DNA of 20,980 nt, from the NCBI GenBank assembly GCA_002451695.1, contig DKDC01000004.1, forward strand, positions 48,312 through 69,291, in the 5' to 3' direction. The position numbers and the translations under genes are program-made. The notes beneath the pieces are model-generated. The model was given only the letters and a program-made list of their open reading frames with translations, was not told where the DNA came from and did no database searches. Shown here piece after piece: positions 8,715 to 16,316 of this stretch (positions are counted from its first letter, which is position 1; every line of letters begins with the position of its first letter). This DNA is from Prevotellaceae bacterium UBA6858. GTDB lineage: Bacteria; Bacteroidota; Bacteroidia; Bacteroidales; Bacteroidaceae.

Positions 8715-8775
8715 CCGCAACCCATACGCAAAGACCGGGAGGGCGTTGACAACGCAAGCACCCGCAACAAAATAA

Positions 8776-8818
8776 AATTTCCCGCAACTTTGGCAAATAT
8801 GCCAAGGTTGCGGGATTT
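8776..8818. terminator. Strong hairpin terminator after korB
   Basis: A 16-bp stem (CCCGCAACTTTGGCA against TGCCAAGGTTGCGGG, one wobble) with a 4-nt loop, flanked by AAATTT on the left and ATTTCC on the right. It is almost symmetric and could stop transcription from both sides. Confidence 0.85.
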
Positions 8819-8916
8819 CCTTGTCCGTACAGTTTCTCATCCGGCAAATCCCGAAATCACGCAAAGCCTTGATGTTTAACCAGTTGGACACGGCTTGCAC
8901 AATCCCAACAAGCATT

Positions 8917-9029
8917 TGATTTTCAGCACATTGCAAAGTCGCAAAAAAAAGTCTGATGTAGTCTGAACTATGTCTGATATAATTTTTCCTACATCGGACA
9001 TAGTTTTTTCCATATCCTATTTAGTTTTT
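8917..9029 (+). repeat. Copy C of the 21-nt-unit intergenic repeat (direct form)
   Basis: A divergent head (TTGATTTTCAGCACATTGC...) leads into four 21-nt units at 8946-8966, 8967-8987, 8988-9008 and 9009-9029. Unit 2 reads TATGTCTGATATAAT, the mirror orientation of copies B and E, so units 1 and 2 are direct repeats and the hairpin is lost. Homology with copy E continues downstream (AGCGAT..TGGTTTT at 9050-9064, then a small hairpin). The 8715-9203 gap otherwise holds the korB and tRNA terminators only. Confidence 0.88.
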
Positions 9030-9076
9030 GGAGTGTTTGGGAAAGTACAAGCGATTATGGTTTTACAATAATTGCA

Positions 9077-9096
9077 GGGGCATATTGAATACGCCC
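9077..9096. repeat. Small GGGGCATAT/ATACGCCC hairpin, shared with copy E
   Basis: GGGGCATATTGAATACGCCC forms an 8-bp stem with one A-C mismatch. The same motif, with changes on both arms, occurs at 16272-16292, in both cases on the tail side of a 21-nt-unit repeat and in the matching orientation. Confidence 0.6.
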
Positions 9097-9169
9097 TGTA
9101 CACCACCGCGTGAACCGCACCGCAAACCGCAACGTTTCCATGGCGTATGACAAACTTGATTTGGGGAAA

Positions 9170-9200
9170 ACAAAAACTCCACAGCGTGAACTGCGGAGTT
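9170..9200 (-). terminator. Terminator of the tRNA operon
   Basis: On the minus strand AACTCCGCAG pairs with CTGTGGAGTT (one G-U) around a 6-nt loop and runs into TTTTTG, right after tRNA-Asp. Confidence 0.85.
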
Positions 9201-9203
9201 ATG

Positions 9204-9277
9204 CGGTGTGTACGAGACTCGAACTCGTGACCCCATGCGTGACAGGCATGTATTCTAACCAACTGAACTAACACACC
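9204..9277 (-). tRNA. tRNA-Asp (GTC)
   Basis: A full cloverleaf: acceptor stem GGTGTGT/ACACACC with discriminator G, anticodon stem CATGC/GCATG enclosing the loop CTGTCAC (anticodon GTC), and a T arm with GTTCGAGTC. CCA is not encoded. It lies 25 nt downstream of tRNA-Met on the same strand. Confidence 0.95.
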
Positions 9278-9302
9278 AAAAATTTTGAACGCTTCTGCGT
9301 AG

Positions 9303-9375
9303 TGGCGGAGACCCGACTCGAACGAGCGACCTCCAGGTTATGAGCCTGGCGAGCTACCAACTGCTCCACTCCGCG
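9303..9375 (-). tRNA. Initiator tRNA-Met (CAT)
   Basis: The cloverleaf has anticodon loop CTCATAA, i.e. anticodon CAT. Initiator features are the unpaired acceptor end (C1 opposite C72), the A11-T24 pair of the D stem, and G30-C40 and G31-C39 next to the anticodon loop. The third expected pair, G29-C41, is A29-T41 here. CCA is not encoded (A73 is followed by CT). It is the first gene of a two-tRNA transcript. Confidence 0.9.
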
Positions 9376-9408
9376 ATGTATATCGGATTTACTTCCGAAT
9401 TGCGAGTG

Positions 9409-9440
9409 CAAAAGTATGGAGTTTTTTTGAAACAAACAAA
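9409..9440 (-). promoter_or_regulatory. Promoter of the tRNA operon
   Basis: On the minus strand TTTG (9440-9437), a 20-nt spacer and TACTTTTG (9416-9409) make a full match to the Bacteroidota promoter. The box ends 34 nt before the first tRNA base. Confidence 0.8.
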
Positions 9441-9533
9441 TTTTCGGAGGAAAATTCTCCATTTTTCTTCACCAAGACTTCAAATGTGCCTTTTCAGCAA
9501 TGCGCAACGCTGTGATTTCATAATAAATGAGGA

Positions 9534-9564
9534 TTGCGTGCCTTGGAAATTCGCGATAATTTTG
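9534..9564 (+). promoter_or_regulatory. Promoter of the TonB-dependent receptor gene
   Basis: TTG (9534-9536), a 20-nt spacer and TAATTTTG (9557-9564). The ATG follows 28 nt after the box. It diverges from the tRNA promoter about 95 nt away. Confidence 0.75.
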
Positions 9565-9592
9565 CAGCCGAAAATCAAAACAGCACATATAA

Positions 9593-12040
9593 ATGGTCAA
9601 AAACATACTGGTTTCTTTGGCGGCAAGCGCCGTCGCGCTGCTTGCAACCGCCGCGCCGCACTTTCACGACTCCGCCCCCGCCGACACTTCGCGGGTTGTG
9701 GACATAGAGGAAGTGGTTGTGGTGGCATCGCCCAAAGAGAACTTCAAACTGCGCGAGCAACCTTCGTCTGTTTCCCTCTTTTCACGCGAAAACATGGAAA
9801 GGCTCGGCGTGAAATCAATCAAAAACCTCACAAGCCACGCCCGCAACCTTTTCATCCCCGACTACGGCAGCCGCATGACGAGCGCGATATACATACGCGG
9901 CATAGGCTCGCGGATAAACACTCCCGCAGTGGGGCTTTACGTTGACAACATGCCGGTGATTGACAAAAGCTCCTTCGACTTTTTCATGCTCGACATCGAC
10001 CGCGTGGATGTGCTCAACGGTCCGCAGGCAACGCTCTACGGGCGCAACACAATGGGCGGACTGATACGCGCATTCACCACAAACCCCATGCGGACGCAGG
10101 GCACAACCGTCAGCATAGGGGCTACGGGGAGGACTTCGGGAAGGCGCGTCTCCGCCATAACACGCCAGAAAGTGAACGACAAGACGGCGTTCACCATCGG
10201 GGGGTATTATTCCGCCGAGAACGGCTTCTTCCGCAACGACTCCACAGGACGCAAGGCCGACGGCTCGCACGAGGCTGGCGCAAAGGCACGCCTTGTTTGC
10301 CAGCCCACGCGCCGCCTGTCGTTCGACCTGCAACTAAACTACAGCTACACCGACCAAGGGGCGTACCCCTATTACTACACCGGCAAGTCGCCGTCATCCA
10401 ATTCCGCCGAGGCTTACCCGCAATACACCGGCAAACTGACGGCAAACCGTGAGGGCAGCTACCGCCGCAACTCCCTTTCCACAGGGCTTGAGGCCGGCTG
10501 CAAATTCGCAAAAGGCACGCTCTCGTCAATAACTTCATGGCAATTCATGCAAGACCGTATGTTTATGGACCAGGATTTCCTCGCCGCCGACATCTACTCG
10601 CTGACGCAACGCCAGCGGAGCCACGCCATAAGCGAGGAGATAACCTACAAAACCACGGGCGCAAGCCGCTGGCAAAGCGTGAGCGGGCTTTTCGTGATGC
10701 ACCAGAACCTGCGCACGAAATCGCCTGTCTCGTTCTATCATGACGGCATGGCTATGCTCAACGCCAACCTCGCAAGGGCTATCCCCGCCGTGTCGTATGA
10801 GAACCCCTACACCCACAAGCCGATGAGCGTTGACATGAGCCTGGCCCTCACAGACCCCTCCATGACATTCGGCGGACGCTACAAAACGCCCGTGAGCAAC
10901 TATGCAGTTTTCCACCAAAGCACAATAAAGGGCATTTTCACCAAGAACCTTTCGCTGGTGCTGGGACTGCGGCTCGACATGGAGCATCAGAGCCTCGACT
11001 ACAACATGAACTCCACAGACGTAAACTACACTTTTTCCACTTCCATGAGCCAGCCGGCAAACCTCACCGCACGCCCCGTGGTGAAAGGCGCAAGAAAGGA
11101 CGACTACATACAGCTCCTGCCAAAAGCCGCCCTGCAATACGACCTCGGCAACCGCACCGGGAACATCTACGTTTCGTTCTCGAAAGGATACCGTTCGGGA
11201 GGATACAACATACAAATGTGCTCGGAGCTGGCGCAAACCCAGATGCAGGGCGACATGATGCGAGGCGTGAAAAACTACTGCGACAACCTTTTCCGGGGGC
11301 TTATTGACAACGCCCGAAACGAAGCGCTGCGCGAAATGTTCACAGGCATAAAGGAAAAAGTTGACAAAGGCATTCCCGACATAAACGCACCCGGGGCGAA
11401 AACCCTGCGCTACAAGCCCGAGTATTCCCTGAACTACGAAATCGGCACGCATCTCAACCTGGCCGGCAACGCGCTGCAAATAGACGCCGCCCTATTCTAT
11501 ATGTCCACCAGAAACCAGCAAATCTCCCGCTTCTCCGCCAACGGTTTGGGTAGGCAAATGGCAAACGCGGGCAAAAGCAACTGCTGCGGGGCGGAACTCG
11601 GCCTGCGGTCGTCCACGCTTGACGGGAAATTGGGCGTGTCGGCATCCTACGGTTTCACACACTCGGAATTTAGAAAATACAACGACGGCAAAAACGACTA
11701 TAAGGGCAAGCTCGTGCCTTTCGTGCCGATGCACAACATGAGCGTGGCGGCAAACTACCGCCTTGTGCTTAACGGTTTACTCAACGCCCTGTCCGTGGGC
11801 GCGGATGTCAGCGGTGCGGGGAGAATATACTGGACTGAGGACAACAACTCATGGCAGAATTTCCACGCCACTGCGGGAGCGCACATAACCGCCGAGATGA
11901 AAGGCGCGAAGCTGAACGTTTGGGGGAAGAACATAACAGGCTCGAAATACAACGTGTTCTACTTTGAATCCATGAACCGCGGGTTTGAGCAGCACGCCGC
12001 CCCATGCCGTTTCGGGGCTGACCTCATGTTCAATTTCTGA
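9593..12040 (+). CDS. TonB-dependent outer-membrane receptor, substrate unknown
   Basis: An outer-membrane 22-strand barrel with a plug, importing a ligand with energy from TonB/ExbBD. Residues 1-20 are a signal peptide (LLATA-AP). A TonB-box-like stretch DIEEVVVVA lies at 37-45. The plug (about 50-165) carries IRGIGSR and the hallmark DIDRVDVLNGPQATLYGRN at 134-152. The rest is alternating barrel sequence ending in the aromatic C-terminus LMFNF, typical for outer-membrane insertion. At 815 aa it lacks the N-terminal carboxypeptidase-like domain of SusC proteins and has no SusD neighbour, so a siderophore, cobalamin or other small ligand is more likely than a polysaccharide. No binding-protein or ABC genes adjoin it, so the ligand cannot be named. 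Confidence 0.95.
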   Translation: MVKNILVSLAASAVALLATAAPHFHDSAPADTSRVVDIEEVVVVASPKENFKLREQPSSVSLFSRENMERLGVKSIKNLTSHARNLFIPDYGSRMTSAIYIRGIGSRINTPAVGLYVDNMPVIDKSSFDFFMLDIDRVDVLNGPQATLYGRNTMGGLIRAFTTNPMRTQGTTVSIGATGRTSGRRVSAITRQKVNDKTAFTIGGYYSAENGFFRNDSTGRKADGSHEAGAKARLVCQPTRRLSFDLQLNYSYTDQGAYPYYYTGKSPSSNSAEAYPQYTGKLTANREGSYRRNSLSTGLEAGCKFAKGTLSSITSWQFMQDRMFMDQDFLAADIYSLTQRQRSHAISEEITYKTTGASRWQSVSGLFVMHQNLRTKSPVSFYHDGMAMLNANLARAIPAVSYENPYTHKPMSVDMSLALTDPSMTFGGRYKTPVSNYAVFHQSTIKGIFTKNLSLVLGLRLDMEHQSLDYNMNSTDVNYTFSTSMSQPANLTARPVVKGARKDDYIQLLPKAALQYDLGNRTGNIYVSFSKGYRSGGYNIQMCSELAQTQMQGDMMRGVKNYCDNLFRGLIDNARNEALREMFTGIKEKVDKGIPDINAPGAKTLRYKPEYSLNYEIGTHLNLAGNALQIDAALFYMSTRNQQISRFSANGLGRQMANAGKSNCCGAELGLRSSTLDGKLGVSASYGFTHSEFRKYNDGKNDYKGKLVPFVPMHNMSVAANYRLVLNGLLNALSVGADVSGAGRIYWTEDNNSWQNFHATAGAHITAEMKGAKLNVWGKNITGSKYNVFYFESMNRGFEQHAAPCRFGADLMFNF

Positions 12041-12080
12041 GTTTCGCGGGCAAACGCCGCCGTGTTTCAAAAAATATTAG

Positions 12081-12088
12081 CAATTTTG
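12081..12088 (+). promoter_or_regulatory. Possible -7 box of the M48 protease gene
   Basis: CAATTTTG matches TAnnTTTG at all but the first base; no convincing -33 element is placed upstream. The ATG follows 54 nt after the box. Confidence 0.3.
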
Positions 12089-12142
12089 CACCTGTAAACA
12101 ATATACGCAGAAACGGAACAATACAAACCAAAACATAAGAAG

Positions 12143-13051
12143 ATGAAGAAATATCTCTTTTTAATCGCGTCTGCGCTCCTGCTGCTCGGAAGCTGCTCCT
12201 CCGTGCCTGTTACAGGACGCAGACAGCTAAACATCGTAAACGACAGCGAAGTTCTGAGTTCCAGCCTCACGGAGTACCAGAGCTACATGAAGACCGCTAA
12301 GAAAAGCACAAACGCCGCGCAGACGGCACAGGTGGAGCGCGTGGGCAAGCGCATAGCCGCCGCAACGGAGGCATACCTGAAAACCCACGGCGGTGAAAGC
12401 GAGATAAAGAATTTCTCATGGGAGTTCAACCTTGTGCAGAACAGCGACCTTAACGCCTTCTGTATGCCCGGCGGCAAAATCGTGGTTTACGAAGGACTTA
12501 TGAAGATTATCTCCACGGACGACGAGCTTGCCGTGGTGCTCGGGCACGAAGTTGCGCACGCCGTGGCAAAGCACAGCAACGAGCGCATGAGCCAGCAGGT
12601 TCTCGCGCAATACGGCGCGGGCATTCTGGGGCAGGCACTTTCGGGAAAAAGCGCGGCGATACAGCAGATAGCCGGGCAGGTTTACGGTCTCGGCGCAAAC
12701 TACGGTGTCATCCTGCCGTTCTCGCGCAAGCACGAAAGCGAAGCCGACAACATCGGGCTTGTGTTCATGCGCCTTGCCGGCTACAACCCAGAAGTGGCGG
12801 TTGACTTCTGGAAAAAGATGTCCTCATCGTCCACGGCGAGCGTGCCTGAAATAGCAAGCACCCACCCGAGCGACGCGCGCCGCATTGCCGACATTGAAAA
12901 GGAACTGCCGAGCGTGATGAAAAACTACCAGCCGCTCGCAGAATTTGCCGGTACAGGCACAAGCTCCGCAAGCGGCACGGCAACAAAGACGGTGCATTTC
13001 TCATCGAAGAAAAAGACAGCCACGACAAAGAAAACCACAAGAAAAAAATAA
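12143..13051 (+). CDS. M48-family zinc metalloprotease, lipoprotein
   Basis: A membrane-anchored periplasmic protease of the M48 LoiP/YcaL/BepA-like group, which acts on envelope proteins. The lipobox LLGSC gives lipidated Cys18. The zinc site is HEVAH at 135-139 (His135, Glu136, His139) with the third ligand in ESEAD at 198-202. The STHPSDARRI block at 239-248 is typical of bacterial M48 lipoproteins. Length is 302 aa. The last 30 residues are a Lys/Thr-rich tail (SSKKKTATTKKTTRKK) outside the catalytic fold, which is unusual and might contact anionic envelope polymers; that role is speculation. The gene is alone on its transcript and ends at a strong terminator. Confidence 0.93.
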   Translation: MKKYLFLIASALLLLGSCSSVPVTGRRQLNIVNDSEVLSSSLTEYQSYMKTAKKSTNAAQTAQVERVGKRIAAATEAYLKTHGGESEIKNFSWEFNLVQNSDLNAFCMPGGKIVVYEGLMKIISTDDELAVVLGHEVAHAVAKHSNERMSQQVLAQYGAGILGQALSGKSAAIQQIAGQVYGLGANYGVILPFSRKHESEADNIGLVFMRLAGYNPEVAVDFWKKMSSSSTASVPEIASTHPSDARRIADIEKELPSVMKNYQPLAEFAGTGTSSASGTATKTVHFSSKKKTATTKKTTRKK

Positions 13052-13071
13052 AGGCTTGCAAACGCAAGCGC

Positions 13072-13113
13072 AAATCAGCCCCGCCATTTTTTCGCGGGGC
13101 TGATTTTTTTTTT
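13072..13113 (+). terminator. Rho-independent terminator after the M48 gene
   Basis: AAATCAGCCCCGC pairs with GCGGGGCTGATTT around a CATTTTTTC loop and runs into an unbroken T tract. Confidence 0.92.
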
Positions 13114-13210
13114 GCCTTCTCCACCAAGGGAGATTTCGGACTTTTTACCGCATTTCACATCCCTTTGGTTTCCAATCAGTTGCAAGTTTTTAACTCACTC
13201 TTGTAAGTTC

Positions 13211-13323
13211 TTGTTTTTCTGACGTTTGCAAGTGGAAGAAAAAGGTCTGATGTAGTTTGAATTATGTCTGATATAATTTTTCCTGCATTGGACGCAGTTT
13301 CTCCCACGTCCCATATAGTTTTC
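13211..13323 (+). repeat. Copy D of the 21-nt-unit intergenic repeat (direct form)
   Basis: Head at 13211-13239 (TTGTTTTTCTGACGTTTGC...), then four units of exactly 21 nt at 13240-13260, 13261-13281, 13282-13302 and 13303-13323. Unit 2 is ATTATGTCTGATATAAT plus a T tract, the direct form. It lies between the convergent M48 and VanZ-like genes. The remainder of 13114-13362 shows only a weak 6-bp hairpin (13338-13354). Confidence 0.88.
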
Positions 13324-13362
13324 GGATGTCCTGCATTCCGTTTCCGTAAAACGGCAATGGCA

Positions 13363-13773
13363 CTACCGCCTCCCCTTTCTGACTTTCGCAAACAGGGGCA
13401 TAATGACGCACATCCCGAGCAGCGCACCTGCCACAACGCCCACAGCGTCGGCGGCAAAGTCCATCCACTCTCCGCTGCGGCAAGTGGTGAGGTTTTCCTG
13501 CATCACCTCAATCAGCCCGCCCATAACCACCGGTAGCAAAACACTGACGGCAAAAAGCGCGAACGGTTTCAAACTTATACGCGAGCGGCAGTATTCCGTC
13601 CAGAACACGATGCCGAGCGCAAGGTATAGGGCTGTGTGGGTCCATTTGTCTATAAAGCCCACACCGCTCAGCGGAGTTTCCGGAATTGGTATCATGCACA
13701 CCACAAAAATCATCACAACAAAGGCTGTTGTGAAAGGAAAGGCTCTGAATTTCATCACAGGCATTATTTTCAT
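13363..13773 (-). CDS. VanZ-like family membrane protein
   Basis: A small integral membrane protein of the VanZ-like family, named after the teicoplanin-resistance protein; the role of most members is unknown. Family blocks are DKWTHTALYLALGIVFWTEY and GGLIEVMQ...GEWMDFAADAVGVVAG. About four membrane segments alternate with short loops, and the tail is basic (KVRKGRR). The frame extends to 13839, but the promoter boxes at 13786-13816 lie inside that extension, so the real start is the ATG at 13773 (136 aa) or at 13755 (130 aa). The transcript is monocistronic and diverges from the NSS transporter gene. No glycopeptide-resistance genes are nearby, so resistance should not be inferred. Confidence 0.88.
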   Translation of the reverse strand: MKIMPVMKFRAFPFTTAFVVMIFVVCMIPIPETPLSGVGFIDKWTHTALYLALGIVFWTEYCRSRISLKPFALFAVSVLLPVVMGGLIEVMQENLTTCRSGEWMDFAADAVGVVAGALLGMCVIMPLFAKVRKGRR

Positions 13774-13785
13774 ATTTTTACGCCG

Positions 13786-13816
13786 CGAAAATAACGATTT
13801 TGCGAATTTTTTGCAA
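13786..13816 (-). promoter_or_regulatory. Promoter of the VanZ-like gene
   Basis: On the minus strand TTG (13816-13814), a 20-nt spacer and TATTTTCG (13793-13786; one mismatch to TAnnTTTG). It decides the gene start by excluding ATGs further upstream. Confidence 0.55.
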
Positions 13817-13919
13817 CACCAAACGCGCAAAGCATTCATTTAAGCCCGAATTTTCCGGCATATTCCGGCTGTTTCGTCTCAAAACATACAAAAACAAACG
13901 TTTATGACGTGAAAAGTTG

Positions 13920-13927
13920 TAAATTTG
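13920..13927 (+). promoter_or_regulatory. -7 box of the NSS transporter operon
   Basis: TAAATTTG is an exact match to TAnnTTTG. The upstream element is weak (GTTT at 13900-13903). The leader to the ATG at 13962 is about 30 nt and A-rich. Confidence 0.55.
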
Positions 13928-13961
13928 CAAGCAAATCACAAATAGGCATATTAAAACAAAA

Positions 13962-15347
13962 ATGACAGCAAGAAGCAATTTCGGAAGCCGCGTAGGGGCG
14001 ATACTCGTTGCGGCAGGTTCGGCCGTTGGACTGGGGAACATCTGGCGTTTCCCCACCGAGGCGGGAAACAACGGCGGTGGCGCGTTCCTCATAATATACA
14101 TACTGTGCGTACTTGTCATCTGCATTCCGCTGCTGCTTGCCGAATTCATGATAGGGCGGCACTCCCGCGCCAACACAGGCTCTGCATACGGCATTCTGTC
14201 GCCCAAAAAGCGTTGGGGGTTCATAGGCAAGATAGAAATCTTCACGCCGTTCCTCATTCTGTCGTACTACTCGGTGGTTGCGGGCTGGACGCTTTTCTAC
14301 ACATTCCAGTCGCTGCTCAACCGCTTCAACGTAATGGCGCGGCAAAGCGACAGCAAGGAGGTTTTCTCCGGGAACTTCACGAACTTCGTAAGCAACCCGT
14401 GGCAGCCGCTGCTTTGCCTCGCCATTTTCATGCTTGTTACGCATTTTGTGATTGTGAAAGGCGTAAAGGGGGGAATTGAGAAATCGGCAAAACTCCTTAT
14501 GCCCGTATTGTTCGTGCTGCTCATAGTGCTTATGATATGCTCCCTGTCAACCGCCGGAGCGGCGAAAGGGCTGCAATTTCTCTTCGCGCCTGATTTTTCC
14601 AAGATAAATTCCGAAGTTGTAATGGCTGCAATGGCGCAGGCGTTCTATTCGCTTAGTCTGGGAATGGGCTGTATGTGTACATACGCCTCATATTTCTCAA
14701 AAAAGACAAACATCACGCAAACCGCGCTAACCGTGAGCGTAATCGACACGCTTGTGGCGGTGATGGCAGGGGTTGTGATTTTCCCCGCAGTGTTCAGCGT
14801 GGCCGGACTAAGCCCCGATGCAGGCCCGTCGCTTGTTTTCATCGCGCTGCCAAACGTGTTCCAGCTCGCGCTCGGCGATATGCCCGTAATGGCATACATT
14901 TGCTCGCTTGCGTTCTACTCCCTGCTTGTGGTGGCAACGCTCACGTCAACAATCTCGCTGCACGAGGTGATAACGGCATACCTTTCGGAAACCCGCAGAA
15001 TAAGCCGGCGCAAGGCGGCGTGCTTCGTTACCGGCGGTTGCCTTGCACTTGGGGCGTTGTGTTCGCTCTCCATGGGCGTGCTTGCCGACTTCAAGATTGC
15101 GGGAATGGGTCTTTTCGACCTTTTCGACTTTGTTACGGCCAAGGTGCTGCTTCTCTTGGCGGGCTTCCTCACATCCGTATTCACGGGCTGGATTATAGAC
15201 AAAAAAGTCATAGAGCAAGAACTCACCAATGGCGGGGAACTGAAACTGCGCTGCCTCGGACTTTTGGTTTTCGCCCTCAGATACGTTGTGCCTGTGGGCA
15301 TAGGACTGGTGTTCCTTGACGGACTGGGAATACTTAACCTGTTCTAA
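13962..15347 (+). CDS. Neurotransmitter:sodium symporter (NSS/SLC6) family transporter
   Basis: A sodium-coupled importer in the inner membrane, of the LeuT fold; bacterial members usually carry amino acids. The TM1 signature GSAVGLGNIWRFPTEAGNNG begins near residue 19 and matches the unwound substrate/Na+ site of LeuT. It continues GGAFLIIYILCVLVICIPLL. About eleven or twelve hydrophobic segments fill the 461 residues, a normal length for prokaryotic members. The substrate cannot be read from the sequence. The gene leads a two-gene transcript, with a helix-hairpin-helix protein starting 9 nt after its stop. Confidence 0.95.
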   Translation: MTARSNFGSRVGAILVAAGSAVGLGNIWRFPTEAGNNGGGAFLIIYILCVLVICIPLLLAEFMIGRHSRANTGSAYGILSPKKRWGFIGKIEIFTPFLILSYYSVVAGWTLFYTFQSLLNRFNVMARQSDSKEVFSGNFTNFVSNPWQPLLCLAIFMLVTHFVIVKGVKGGIEKSAKLLMPVLFVLLIVLMICSLSTAGAAKGLQFLFAPDFSKINSEVVMAAMAQAFYSLSLGMGCMCTYASYFSKKTNITQTALTVSVIDTLVAVMAGVVIFPAVFSVAGLSPDAGPSLVFIALPNVFQLALGDMPVMAYICSLAFYSLLVVATLTSTISLHEVITAYLSETRRISRRKAACFVTGGCLALGALCSLSMGVLADFKIAGMGLFDLFDFVTAKVLLLLAGFLTSVFTGWIIDKKVIEQELTNGGELKLRCLGLLVFALRYVVPVGIGLVFLDGLGILNLF

Positions 15348-15356
15348 GCCCTCATA

Positions 15357-16229
15357 ATGGCCCGTCTGCGGATAAGCCGGCTCGAAGGGGCGGCAATAGC
15401 CCTTTTGGCAATATCGGCACTCGCGGCAACGGCGGCGGTGCTCTTTCTTAGCAACGGCAATGCGGACACCCTGCCGCCGCCAACGGAGAAGCAACTGGAG
15501 CAATACCAAAACTTCAAGGTTTCAAGGCATGGCGGCAAAAGCATACGGCATTCACAGGCAAGGCAAAACGCCACCGCAGCACGGCTTTCGCGCTTCAACC
15601 CCAACACTGCGGACAGCGCAGCCTTGGTGACGCTCGGCCTGCGCCCAGGACAGGCAATGGCGATCGTGCATTACCGCAATGCGGGCGGCAGCTTCCGCAA
15701 GAAGGAGGACTTGAAACGCATATACACCATAACGGAAGCCGACTACGCAAGGCTCGCGCCGTACATCAGCATTCCGCAACGTGAAAAAGAGACGGCAAGA
15801 CCTGTTGAAGAACGCAAATACCACAACACCAAACTCAAAAGCGGCGAGACCGTTGACCTGAACTGCGGCGACACAACCCTGCTGAAGCGCGTGCCGGGAG
15901 TGGGAAGCGTTCTGGCACGGCGCATCGTGAGCTACGGCGAACTGCTTGGCGGATATGTTTCGCCCACACAGGCTGCGGAAGTGTTCGGGCTTGACAGGAA
16001 CGCCACGGAATGGTTTTGCGTCAAAACGCCAAGTCCCAAACGGATAAACATAAACACGGCGGGATATGCGCAGATAATACGCCACCCATATTTCAACAAA
16101 CGCCAGACAAACCATATCATGAGGTTGCGCCGCGAATGGGGACGCATAACCTCAATAAAGGCACTTGAAGCCGACAGCGTTTTCACTCCGCGAGACATAA
16201 GGCGCATAGAGCCGTACATAGAGCTTTAA
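15357..16229 (+). CDS. Membrane-anchored protein with three ComEA-type helix-hairpin-helix repeats
   Basis: A 290-residue protein with one N-terminal membrane segment (about 10-31) and an otherwise polar body. Three ComEA-like helix-hairpin-helix modules follow: 80-136 (FNPNTADSAAL...LGLRPGQA...APYI), 166-220 (VDLNCGDTTLLKRVPGVGSVLARRI) and 229-288 (ININTAGYAQI...RIEPYIEL). The middle one has the best hairpin (VPGVGSVLA); the third has lost the glycine turn (HPYFNKRQ). ComEA binds incoming DNA at the membrane in competent bacteria, so a DNA-binding role outside or at the inner membrane is possible but unproven; such proteins are widespread in Bacteroidota. The 9-nt gap to the transporter implies co-transcription, although no functional link is obvious. 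Confidence 0.88.
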   Translation: MARLRISRLEGAAIALLAISALAATAAVLFLSNGNADTLPPPTEKQLEQYQNFKVSRHGGKSIRHSQARQNATAARLSRFNPNTADSAALVTLGLRPGQAMAIVHYRNAGGSFRKKEDLKRIYTITEADYARLAPYISIPQREKETARPVEERKYHNTKLKSGETVDLNCGDTTLLKRVPGVGSVLARRIVSYGELLGGYVSPTQAAEVFGLDRNATEWFCVKTPSPKRININTAGYAQIIRHPYFNKRQTNHIMRLRREWGRITSIKALEADSVFTPRDIRRIEPYIEL

Positions 16230-16271
16230 CGAATGCAAAACATCAAATCATCAATAATTTGCACCGCCGCA

Positions 16272-16292
16272 GGGGCGTATGCAATACGTCCC
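16272..16292. repeat. Small GGGGCGTAT/ATACGTCCC hairpin, shared with copy C
   Basis: A 9-bp stem with one G-T pair and a 3-nt loop, 43 nt after the stop of the preceding gene. It may act as a weak terminator, but it lacks a T tract and resembles the hairpin at 9077-9096. Confidence 0.6.
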
Positions 16293-16316
16293 TAAATGGC
16301 GCAAAACCAGTATCGC

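Noticed and set aside
9340..9945. Plus-strand 201-aa open frame
   Set aside because: It runs through the tRNA-Met gene and promoters and then into the TonB receptor in another frame; no family resemblance.
10535..11479. Minus-strand 314-aa open frame inside the TonB receptor gene
   Set aside because: It is antisense to a complete receptor gene and its Val/Ala/His/Arg-rich translation looks like a GC-driven shadow.
13363..13773. Glycopeptide resistance role for the VanZ-like protein
   Set aside because: No vanHAX-type genes are near, and VanZ-like proteins are widespread with unrelated or unknown roles.
13774..13839. Longer start for the VanZ-like protein
   Set aside because: The extension overlaps the promoter boxes, is basic and cysteine-containing, and does not resemble a VanZ N-terminus.
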